Source: Hypsibius dujardini (lineage: Eukaryota > Tardigrada > Eutardigrada > Parachela > Hypsibiidae). Taken from it: 26,350 nt of DNA. How positions within the stretch are numbered: the stretch's first letter is position 1; each line of letters starts with the position of its first letter. Shown here one piece after another: positions 10,719 through 20,113 of this stretch. The notes beneath the pieces were generated by a model. That model ran no database searches and was not told the origin of the DNA. It worked only from the letters and a program-made list of their open reading frames with translations. The stretch spans positions 1 through 26,350 of the forward strand of contig LRSR01012515.1 of assembly GCA_001579985.1 (NCBI GenBank), written 5' to 3'. A program made the position numbers and the translations under genes.

Positions 10719-10734
10719 ATGCTAGTACCTCACC

Positions 10735-11873
10735 ATGGCGGTGGTCGAGGGGCACGGTTGCTCCGGCCACGTAAAGGCCTTTTTTCATCCCTATCTCCTG
10801 CCATTGAAGGCAGTCTACTTCTTCCAGCTCGGCGGTAAGTACGGTACACGAGGAATTCGGCCACCTCCAAGCCTCGCCTCGTGACTCGTCTGGGTCTTTA
10901 GTATTTTTCAGCCACCGTTTTCAAATAATGATCACTGTCTAAGTTGATAAATAAATAAAAATTATGCTTTTGACGTTACCCGATCCGGAATTTAACTTGG
11001 AATCGATTGGCATGAGCGGAAAATAGTTTGGATGCCAGTGGGCGGGGCTAGCTACCACAATCTCGTGGAGCGATGAAATCGAAACTCACCGGTGCGATTT
11101 CAGAAATGACCCGTAACCCCGCCCCGTGTCCTCTAAACCATTTTGTGCAAATACCAATCGATTCTTAGTTCAAGTTTGGATCAAAAAGCGTGAGAATTTC
11201 GTGTACAAATTTATTGCTCTAATAAGCGAAGCAAAAAATTCAGACGTTCGAGGTGAATTCTGAACAATTCGCTTTCCATGACGTCGCGTCACGTTAATCT
11301 TCAATGGATTCATTGATTGATATGTTCGATTGTAATTCTCGCCATTTTTTCCCTTCCGCGTAGCGGCGGCCTGTCTCATCCCTTACATCCCGCTCTTCAT
11401 CCAACACCTCGGCCTGAACGCTGCGGAAAATGGCATCCTCTTCGGTGCGCTGCCCTTCATCGCGATGGTGTCGAAGCCGTCGGCCGGCGCGCTGTCCGAC
11501 CGATTCAAGGCGCCGTTCCTGTGTCTGCGGGTCTTCACTGTCGTCCAGCTGGTCTTCATGTTCGCAGTGTACTTTGTCCCGCCGCGTGATCCTCCTACGA
11601 AGCCCACAACGTTTTGTGGATTGAACATGTTTCCGTGCTCGGTGTTTTTGGAAGGGTTCAATGCAACCGAGTGCCCCGGGCTAGATAATAACGCCTTCCG
11701 GGATAATAACTACACGTGCCGGGTTGAAGGTGGGAATGTCAGCGCGCCGGACATCGTGTCGGGCGATGTACCGACCATTTCGGCCAACATCGGTCAACTT
11801 ATCAACGCCAATTCCACTTGCTGGTGTCTCCCTGGTGAGTGCAATTGCGATAACTCTTGGCTGACCACTAGGC

Positions 11874-11926
<53 letters not shown>

Positions 11927-14578
11927 GGCGGGCAGACAGGCAGGCAGACAGAGAGACAGACAGAGAGACAAACAGACAGACAGGCCGGCAGGTTGACAGA
12001 CATATTGTATATGCCTTGTTTGGTCCTCGGAAGGAAATTCATGATCCTTTCGAAAGTCAATTTGAAACCATTAGCATTTGGAATTTTCCAGTCTGAGTGG
12101 AAACTGACCGTTAGCTCCGCCCTGATATCCGAAAAAGATTGTGCTGATGCTTTAATCGAATATAAATTGAAGTTGGTGAGGACTAGTGTAAAAATCACAG
12201 TGAAATCAGATCTTCTTCAAAAATAAATGTTTAGTGAAAATCACTTGAAAATGAAAGCTTAGAGTGTTTCCGCAGTATGAAATTCTGCCAAAAGAAATGT
12301 TCAGAGCTACGCCCACCAGTAAATAGAATTCGATAAATCATTACTAATACTGGAATCTGTCTGTCTGTCTGTCTGTCTATCTGCCTGTCTGTCTGTTTGT
12401 CCGTATGTCTGTTTGTCTATCTGTTGTATGTATTTGTGTGTGCGTGTGTCTGTGTCTGTATGTCTCTCTTTTAGTCTGTCCTTATGTCTGTCTGCCTCTC
12501 CGCCTGCCGTTTATTGTTTAAGACTTTTGTTCGTGTTCGAGCCATGCCGCAGTATTCCTTCATTTTCAAACTGCAAGGGAAAATGTTTTTTCGTTAGCTT
12601 CAGAATCTTCTGTGAACCCTTCGCCGTTAGTCCAATGGACACATCAGTTTTGGCTGACCGGCCTGTTGCTCGCCGTCGGCTGGTTCGGTTACGGTGCAGC
12701 GGTGACCCTCAACGACGCTATCGCCTTCAGCGTGGTGGAGAGCTCCCCGGTCAAGACGACCTACGGTGCGAACCGCGTGCTGGGTACGATGGGGTGGGCA
12801 AGCTTCGCCCTGCTCATTGGACTGCTGCTGCAGACCTTTTCAGACTCCGCCGCAGCCGAGGACCGGGACTTTACGCCGGCGTTTGCGACGTTCGCGGTGG
12901 CCGCGGTTTTGGCATTCGGCGCGACCTTCTTCTTGCGAGCGCCGAAGCCGGTGGAGATTCCGCCACCGCTGGTGAAGGCAGTCGGACGGAGTCTTTGGAC
13001 AGTGGACGTCATGCTGTTCAGGTATGTGGCAAAAGTCCCTTGGGACGGAATGTCGCCTGGAACGGAATGTCACTCGGGACGGAACGTCGCCAGGAACGGA
13101 ACGTCGTCGGGACGAAATGTCACCTGGGACGGAACGTCACCTGAGACGGAACGTCGCCAGGAACGGAACGTCGCCGGGACGAAATGTCGCCTGGGACGGA
13201 ACGTCGCCTGGGACGGAACGTCGCCTGGGACGGAACGCCGTCTCAGTAGTTCTTCACATGGAACGGGGAAACTTTAACCTCAGATTATTTTGCTTTAATG
13301 TATAATGTAAGGAAGTGATCAGAACAGATAGAACCCATACAGCAGATTTGATCGAAACCTTCTGTACATTTTTGGGGAACATAAATCCACCACAAGTTCG
13401 AAAAAAGAAAATTAATATTGTTCAAGACATTGTTCGGAAATCGTAAAGTGAGCTGTAAAATTCAAATTAGTTTTTGTCAATTTTTGGCTGCTTTTCCCTT
13501 ATTTTTGCTCAACAGCTCAGCTCCACCTGAAGTCTTTCCGCCCTCCTAATAATTTCATATACAGCTTGGAGTTCCACTGTTCCATTTCCAGCAGTGCGAA
13601 CTCCGTTGACCGAATCGTTCCATTCGAGCACGTTTTCTTCCCGAACAAAATTTCTGTCGAAGCGTTGTCCGCAAGATCTGAAATGGTGTTTTTATTCTTT
13701 ATTTTTTATTCTTTGTATGTAGTTTCGGTACTTTTGTGGCGGGCATTAACTCCGGCATGCTCTACGGCTACCTTGCCTGGTATCAATCCGAACTCGGCGG
13801 CAGTAACATTCTCATCGGGGTGACCGTGTTCGTGCAAGCTTGCTACGAGGCTCCCATGATGGCCATCTCCGGATGGATCATCCGGAAAGTCGGCTATCAC
13901 GGTTGCATGCTGATGTGCTTGCTCTCCTTCGGCATTCGCTTCCTCGGATACTACCTGATGGTCAATCCGTGGTTTGTCCTGCTGATTGACGTCGTCCATT
14001 CCGTGGGATACGGGCTGTTTTACGCCAGCATGACGAATTTCGCCTTCGAAAAAGCTCCAGCCGGAGCTACCGCCACGTTGCAGGGCGTGCTGGGGGCCAC
14101 GTACGAAGGATTTGGTAATTGTCTAATCACCGACAATGAAGCACCAATCAACCAGGCTGGCAGATAACGCGAAGCAGATATAGACAAACATATACTACAC
14201 ATGCAGACATAGATAGACGAACAGACAGACAGACAGACAGACAGGACAGACACAGACAGACAGACAGACAGACAGGCAGACAGGCAGACAGACAGACAGA
14301 CAGACAGACCGATCGACAGATAGACTGTTAGACTAAAAGATAGATAGTGCGGTAAATCTTTTTTTTATGTTGCTGATTTTTTCATATTTTTAGGTCAAGG
14401 TCTTGGGGGAATTGCAGCCGGATTTCTTTATCAGGCGTACGGTGGACGGACAACCTGGTTGGGCTACAGTATTTTTTCCCTGGCGGCAGCTGCATTTTAC
14501 GCGGTTGGTGGGGTCCTGGCCAGAATGAGAGAGAAATATTTAGTTGTTAAAATTGATATAGAAAACGTGGACCTATGA
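10735..14578 (+). CDS. MFSD6-like major facilitator transporter, gene A, five exons
   Basis: Exons 10735-10834, 11364-11834, 12604-13021, 13723-14114 and 14394-14578 have intron phases 1, 1, 2, 1 and sum to 521 aa. The start CACCATGG is a good context. MFSD6 proteins are multi-pass membrane proteins of the major facilitator superfamily with poorly defined substrates. The N-terminal FFHPYLLPLKAVYFFQLG followed by ACLIPYIPLFIQHLGL and the GALSDRFKAP loop are the family signature for the first helices. A long loop in exon 2 carries several N-glycosylation sequons (NAT, NYT, NVS, NST) and cysteines (CWCLP), so it faces outside. Later helices include FWLTGLLLAVGWFGYGAAV, GMLYGYLAWYQSELGG and, in the last exon, GLGGIAAGFLYQAYGG. 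Gene B downstream is its tandem duplicate. Introns hold GACA/CTGT tracts and a minisatellite. Splice structure and family are well supported; the substrate is unknown. Confidence 0.9.
11873..11998. repeat. (GACA)n tract in gene A intron 2
   Basis: Long GACA array starting 38 bp after the exon 2 donor (CCTG|GTGAGT). The exon frame stays open through it for about 130 codons. A complementary CTGT tract lies at 12357-12500 in the same intron. Confidence 0.9.
12357..12500. repeat. (CTGT)n tract in gene A intron 2
   Basis: CTGT-rich array with TG-rich interruptions, complementary to the GACA tract 370 bp upstream in the same intron. Confidence 0.85.
13038..13245. repeat. 17-bp minisatellite at the start of gene A intron 3
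   Basis: About twelve units of the type gggacggaacgtcgcct, with a higher-order block of about 65 bp present twice. It begins about 16 bp after the donor at 13022. The transporter frame stays open through the array to 13277, so an unspliced message would add a Gly/Thr/Arg/Asn-rich tail. Confidence 0.85.
14216..14345. repeat. (GACA)n tract in gene A intron 4
   Basis: GACA array within the 279-bp last intron, ending about 50 bp before the acceptor (ATTTTTAG). Confidence 0.9.
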
Positions 14579-15260
14579 AGTAACATATTATCTGTAACGA
14601 GCGACCATTCATGAATTGCTGTTTGTTCGTACTTCGAAATTTATGTGCGGGCGGTACTAACGTAGTAACTCAGGTTAAAAAGATTATCAGGCCGCAATTG
14701 ATCAGAGTTTTGTGATCCTAAGACAAACCACAGGAAAGACAAAGCACAAGAAAGACAAAGCACAATCTGCATCGGAGGAGTTGCTGAAAGTTCTTTAACA
14801 CGTCGTATCACCATATTTCACTAGATACTACCTGGTGTGCTAATCTCAAAACTTTACCGAACCAAAGATATATTTATTGTTCATAAACTTTTCAGCGGAA
14901 CCATTTCGGCCGCGAGTACTTCGCAGTCGCCGTCTGTCTTTACCATCAGAATAACAGCTCAGATAATCTCGCACAGCACGCATGAATCCGCTGATCGGAC
15001 TTTTCAAGAGACCTTCATCGTCATTCTGTTTGCACGGCGTCCTTATTCGGATATTTAGTTCTTTCTATTGTCAAGCTAAAGGGAATCCCTCAACCGAATA
15101 ATCTGGACAAAGCGTGACATGTCGAGCGGATTTTAAGACAACGAGGAACTCACACGCAAAAATACAGCCGTATTAATTAAGCGATTGTCCGGTAAAAATA
15201 AGTCACGCTGACCTTGATCCTTGCTTGCCGAAACCTTGCAGGGCGGCAATCTTTTTCTGA
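14579..15260. other. Spacer between the tandem transporter genes
   Basis: No supported gene or element. The sequence accttgcag at about 15233-15241, just before the gene B ATG, could be an acceptor joining an upstream leader exon. Confidence 0.4.
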
Positions 15261-17091
15261 ATGATGGCTGCGGATGTGACGTGTCTGGCTCTTACAAAGA
15301 CCTTCTTTCATCCATATTTATTGCCGTTGAAAGCCCTGTACTTCTTTCAAATTGGAGGTACCGTGAACGTGCCTGGAAACCAATGTCCCTTTCGTTTTGA
15401 CCAGTTATGGGATTTAACTAGAGAATGTGTTACTCACCGGTTGTTGTCAGTGGATACATATATTCCCCTCGTCGATGTAACATCGTGCCGTGTACAGAGT
15501 CTCCGCTATTCTTCTGATTCTCTTAGGCCACCCGTCTATGTGTTTCTACTCTTCGTCACCGTGTGAAGCCTTCTATATGTCCGTCCATCCATCCGTCTGT
15601 CCGTCCGTCCATCCGTCCGTCCGTCCGTCCGTCTCTCTACCTTTCTACATGTCCGTCCGTTGAGCCTTCTATATGTCCATTCATCTGTCCGTCCGTCCGT
15701 CCGTCCGTCCGTCTAGCCTTCTACATGTCCGTCCATCCATCCGTCCGTCCACCCATCCAACCGTCCGCCCGACCAAACGTCCGTCCGTTCAACAGCCCGT
15801 CGGACATTTGTTTCGTCTAATTATTGCATTCACAATGCGTCCGTCTCTCTCTTTGTCTAACTTTCCGTCCGATTCACCGTTATCACGTTAAGCCTTTCAC
15901 ATCTTCCCATATCCGACTCTCCGCTTTATTATGTTTTCCGACCGGAAACGTAGTTTTTATTCGGTCGCGTCGCCAATCTCAAGCTCCTCGAATTTGAATT
16001 CTTTTTTCCGTCGTTTCAGCCACTGCCTGTATCATCCCCTATATCCCGCTCTTCCTCCAGAGTCTCGGCTTGAACGCCGCCGAGAATGGCATCATCTTCG
16101 GAGTGCTCCCCTTCGTCGCCATGCTGTCCAAACCGACCGCCGGTGCGCTGATGGACAAACTCAAAGCTCCCTACATGGTCCTCCGCGTCTTTGTCCTCAT
16201 CGAACTGACCTTCATCTCCGCCATCTACTTCATCCCCGCCCTACCGGGACCCACCCTGCCATCCCCGGTCCACAACATCTCCTGTCTGTTTAACTCATCG
16301 ACTTCAACGGAGCTTCAAGCCATCGCTGAGTCAGGGGAAGGAAACTTCACCTGTCTGTATCGCGTCTCCACCGTCGAAGAAAGCTACCAAAACGAAACGT
16401 TCTATGAAATTTCGTTGATTGAGGAACTGCGACAAGCTAATTATTCCGACTGTGAATGCTCATGGCTGCCCTTCCCACGGGGGAATGCAAGCGACGATAT
16501 CGTGCAGTGGACGATGCAGTTTTGGTTGACCGGTCTAATTTTGATCGTCGGATGGTTCGGTTACGGGGCGGTGTTCACACTGGGCGACGCGATCGCCTTT
16601 CACGTGCTCGAGTCGTCGCCCATTCCGACGACCTATGGCTCGAGTCGTTGTTTCGGCACCCTGGGGTATGCGGTGTTCTCCTTGATTATCGGCCTGCTGA
16701 TGGATAGTTTTTCCGAGACGTCCGCGGCAGCGGACCGAGATTTTGTACCGTCCTTTGCGACGTTCGTAGTAGCGGGCTTTTGCGGTATTGTGGTGTCGTT
16801 CTTTTTACGACATGAGAAGGGTAGCGAGGTTGGGAAGCAAGCAGAAGCAATGGCCCGACGGGACTCAGTCGCGGTGAAAAAGGGGCATACAAACGGTTTG
16901 GCAAAAGTGTCGCTGTGGACGCTTTTGACGGCAGACGTTGTCTTATTCTGGTACGCTTTGCCAGACCTGCGGCTGCTAGAAAGACCGCCGGCGTGCACAA
17001 AAAAGATAGACAGACAAGACAGACAGACAGGCAGACATTCAGCGAAACAAAAAGACAGACAGACAGACAAAGACAGACAGACAGACAGACT

Positions 17092-17159
<68 letters not shown>

Positions 17160-17638
17160 GTGATGATGATACAGATGAATGGACAGCCATAGTGGAGAGC
17201 ATATTACCAACATGATTGATTTCTCAGTGTGCACTTTGTTTCTTAGGTCCGGTATCTTCGTAAACGGAGCGTGTACCGGAATGCTTTACGGCTATCTAAC
17301 ATGGTACCAATCAGAGCTCGGAGCCAGCAGTTTGCTCATGGGTATCACCATTTTTGCCCAGTGCGCCTTTGAAACGCCGATGATGGCAACTTCCGGGTGG
17401 GTCATCGGTAAACTGGGCTACCATGGATGTATGTTGATGGCACTGGTTTCATTCGGCATACGTTTCATTGGCTATTCTTACTTGGTCGACCCATGGTATA
17501 TCCTTATTATCGAGGTGACACATGCTTTCGGATTCGGATTATTTTACGCCAACATGAGCTGTTTCGCTTTCGACAAAGCACCACCTGGAGCGACAGGAAC
17601 TTTGCAAGGAATTCTTGGTGCCACCTACGAAGGCATAG
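15261..17638 (+). CDS. MFSD6-like transporter, gene B, last exon not found
   Basis: Exons 15261-15357, 16020-16950 and 17247-17638. Phases (1, 2, 1) and positions equal those of gene A, and the third exon is 392 nt in both copies. Shared blocks include FFHPYLLPLKALYFFQIG, GWFGYGAVFTLGDAIAF and GMLYGYLTWYQSELGAS. The luminal/outer loop has many sequons (NIS, NSS, NFT, NET, NYS, NAS). Gene A's second intron is missing here, so exon 2 is a single 931-nt block. The exon encoding the final helices (GQGLGGIAAGFLYQ in gene A) is not found between 17639 and 19830; a minus-strand gene starts its 3' end at 17813. Reading past the donor (ATAG|GTAATC) gives 60 more residues, mostly QTDR repeats, to a TAG at 17818-17820. 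Either gene B is truncated, or it ends in intronic sequence. The copies have diverged clearly in protein, so the duplication is not recent. Confidence 0.82.
15573..15790. repeat. (CCGT/CCAT)n tract in gene B intron 1
   Basis: Tetranucleotide array of CCGTCCGTCCATCCGT units, with an internal duplication of about 60 bp (ccttctayatgtccrt at 15569, 15666 and 15717). It differs from the GACA type found in the other introns. Confidence 0.85.
16999..17161. repeat. (GACA)n tract in gene B intron 2
   Basis: Near-perfect GACA array starting about 50 bp after the donor at 16951, within the 296-bp intron. Confidence 0.9.
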
Positions 17639-17715
17639 GTAATCATCAATCAGGCAGGCAGTCCGGCCAGCAGACGGATATACAAACTGACAGAACGACA
17701 AAGGTCAAGCTGGCA

Positions 17716-17721
17716 GGCAGG

Positions 17722-17783
<62 letters not shown>

Positions 17784-17795
17784 AACAGACAGATG
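17716..17795. repeat. (GACA)n tract after gene B exon 3
   Basis: GACA array lying between the last recognisable exon of gene B and the convergent minus-strand gene. A short GTCAAGCTGG preceded by AAAG at 17700-17712 resembles the start of gene A's last exon (GTCAAGGTCT), but the match is too short to trust. Confidence 0.85.
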
Positions 17796-17812
17796 GACAC
17801 GAGAGCTGACAT

Positions 17813-18794
17813 TCAGATAGACCTACAGTACCAGGGTCTTATCCATTCAAAACCAGGAAGGTCTTTTGGTTTTTGGGGAAAGAGCTCATGCAGCAAGAAC
17901 GCAGCGGGGCAGCGGGTTAGATATTGCAAATAGCTGGCTATCCGTGAGTCCATATTGCCGAATAAATCGAGCCAGATCAAGCAAGCCGATGAGGCATCAG
18001 TTACGCTTAACGTTCCGGCCTCCACTTTTCCCATGGCATGCCCAGATATGCTGCCAAGAGCGGGTATCCGACCAGCACAAAAGGTAACAGGCACACATCC
18101 GTCCTTCACCGATCGCCTCACCAGGCGACAAACCTGCAAAACAGCAGGGAAATAGTTTGACGCCAAAAATGTTATGTTACGGACGTGTTAATGGATCTGA
18201 ACAGATGATTCGAGCAATCAAGAGAAAGCTAAACAATCAAGCAATCAAGCGACGGATCAACTGAGTTTTGTTACCTGCTTACAAACGGCCCCATCCAAAA
18301 GTATCCGCTGACTTAACTCGTCTAATCGGCCATCGACATCCCTCCCGGTGAAGTCCATGGCCCCGCTGCCGTAATCCTGAGAGAAGGACTCCGACAGGGA
18401 CGGTTTCCTGGAAGCCTGCACAGGCTGTGGACGCCACGACTCGATGATCCTTTTAATCCAACCTGGTAGCTCCGATTTTTTCTACCAAAAGGCAACGCAT
18501 ACTCAACACAAATACACGCGTGGCAAAAATCTTGCACTAACCGAATTATGCACTTTAACTCGACGGCTGTTTACAATAGCCATGCACGAGTGTAACGGCT
18601 TAACTCAATTAGCGCAAGGTTATTGCCACGTGTGCAGATTAGCCGGTTAGCAAATTCGTTCCCGCACAGGTCAATCCACTTCGTATAATCAACCAATCAA
18701 GTCACCAATACAGGCGTACCTGGGTTCCCGGATTGATCCGGGGAGCCTGAATGAATCCCAAGCCTTGACGGTTCGCCGGGCTCTCGTCCATCAT
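17813..18794 (-). CDS. Unrecognised 200-aa protein, three exons
   Basis: Exons 18794-18720, 18481-18275 and 18133-17813, all phase 0, open end to end. Donors are CAG|GTACGC and CAG|GTAACA; acceptors are ttgccttttggtag and gctgttttgcag. The translation starts MMDESPANRQGLGF and has a Ser-rich stretch (SRKPSLSESFSQDYGSG) in exon 2. A longer exon 3 has a hydrophobic segment around TDASSACLIWLDLFG and ends PWYCRSI. I do not recognise the family and see no signal peptide or clear membrane span. Intron 1 is largely a MITE (18513-18634). The 3' end converges on gene B with almost no spacer. Coherent splice sites and phases argue for a real gene. Exon 3 could contain an undetected further junction. 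Confidence 0.55.
18513..18634. mobile_element. CACGTGGCAAAAACC MITE, copy B (in an intron)
   Basis: Same palindromic family as 9540-9668. Left end tacacgcgtggcaaaaatct, right end ggttattgccacgtgtg. It fills half of intron 1 of the minus-strand 200-aa gene and ends about 30 bp from its acceptor. Confidence 0.8.
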
Positions 18795-19120
18795 GCGATT
18801 TATGGTTTAGTAATTAATTTTTAGTGGTAGATGAAACGATCCTAGGCAAACCGGCCAAAAAGTTTGCGTTGAACGATTCCGCGCGCTGTTCAAGCGCACC
18901 GGACACTTGTCGTACCCTAGCGGAATGTTAAATGAACAGTCTTTTCAAGTGCTCAATAAACGTCCGAATCGATTGGTGATTTGGGAAGGGATTACTTTTA
19001 TTGATGAGCAAAAACAGAAAAGAAGAAATAAGTGACCGATCACAAGAGACTGCAAAGCGTTTTCTCACATTTGTGGGCGTTGCTTGCAGAAGAAGGCGTA
19101 CTCATCTCACTAGTATAATG

Positions 19121-19259
19121 TATGTTCGCGTTAGACAGGGACAGCGTAAGAGCTGTGGAACGTTTAATCGTCCAAGTGGCGCTTGTGCTGTGTGTACGGC
19201 GCACACAGCCGTGCACGCGTTCCACTCCAGTACGACTGTCTCTGTCTAACGCGAAAATA
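19121..19259. mobile_element. 139-bp MITE (TTCGCGTTAGACAG termini)
   Basis: Inverted ends TATGTTCGCGTTAGACAGGG and TATTTTCGCGTTAGACAGAG (reverse complement), with a further inner match GTGGAACG/CGTTCCAC. Lies between the 200-aa gene and SLC25A19. No target duplication is certain. Confidence 0.7.
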
Positions 19260-19275
19260 CAGTAAGTATCAGTAG

Positions 19276-19508
19276 TATGAGGCAAAGTCTGTATTTCGGC
19301 TCACCCTCAACTTGGTCGATAAATCGGCTCACTCATGGGTTTCTTTGATAGCAGGTCCTTGATTGTTTGATTTTCAGAAGTGCTATAGTTTACTAAGATG
19401 TAGTATAGCAAATCAAACAATCAAGCAACTGCTATCAAAAAAAACCCATGAGTGAGCCGATTTATCGACCAATTGGAGGGTGAGCCGAAATAGAGACTTC
19501 TCCTCATA
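19276..19508. mobile_element. Long foldback element, arms about 110 bp
   Basis: An almost complete hairpin. The left arm (tatgaggcaaagtctgtatt, then TTCGGCTCACCCTC and GATAAATCGGCTCACTCATG) is repeated inverted on the right, with few mismatches and a loop of about 20 bp around 19390-19410. No coding capacity. Confidence 0.75.
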
Positions 19509-19830
19509 CCGGTGTCAGGCATTATTTACTGTTGTCGGGATTGGATGGGCGCTCAAACGCCTGCTCGCTCAACTGAGGTTTTCCCTTGGAAATTCCCTTC
19601 TGATTTCCTCGCGCCTTGAAGAGTTTGTGACTATATTTTACCGAGAAAGATTCTAAAGTCAGCTCTCGTCGCGGAGGAGAAACACACAAGAGATTGCCAA
19701 AAAACCCGGCACAAACCGGAATCTATCCCGCGGCTGTGCTTAAGCGTGCCAGATATCGGATCATAAAACTCAAACAGACAAAAAACAAAAACGGATCACA
19801 GCAAAGGTACCGGGACCAACTCGCTCAGCT
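19509..19830. other. 3' flank of the SLC25A19 gene
   Basis: No open frame of interest and no element recognised. Presumably holds the carrier's 3' untranslated region; I found no clear AATAAA on the minus strand. Confidence 0.4.
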
Positions 19831-20073
19831 CTAGCTAAGGGGGTTAGAAAGGTATCGCAGAATCCGCTCGTAGAAGAAGAAAGTGTACCCGGTGGTGGCA
19901 GCTGCTTTCAGCATGCTTGGACTACAATAATGAGCGGCAGTAATTTAACGAGGACATAAACGTATGGTACGACAGTAAAGGCAGAAGGATAGTTAAGTTG
20001 ATGCTCCGACAGGAAGACCAGCCGGTAGCCGACAGACAGACAGACCAGACAGCGAAGACTCAGCACAGACGAT

Positions 20074-20113
<40 letters not shown>

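Noticed and set aside
13022-13305. Gly/Thr/Arg/Asn-repeat protein in the minisatellite
   Set aside because: The array follows a good donor and matches an intron position shared with gene B, so it is intronic; translation would need intron retention.
17700-17712. AAAG|GTCAAGCTGG as a remnant of transporter gene B's missing last exon
   Set aside because: Only about six matching bases before the GACA array; chance similarity cannot be excluded.
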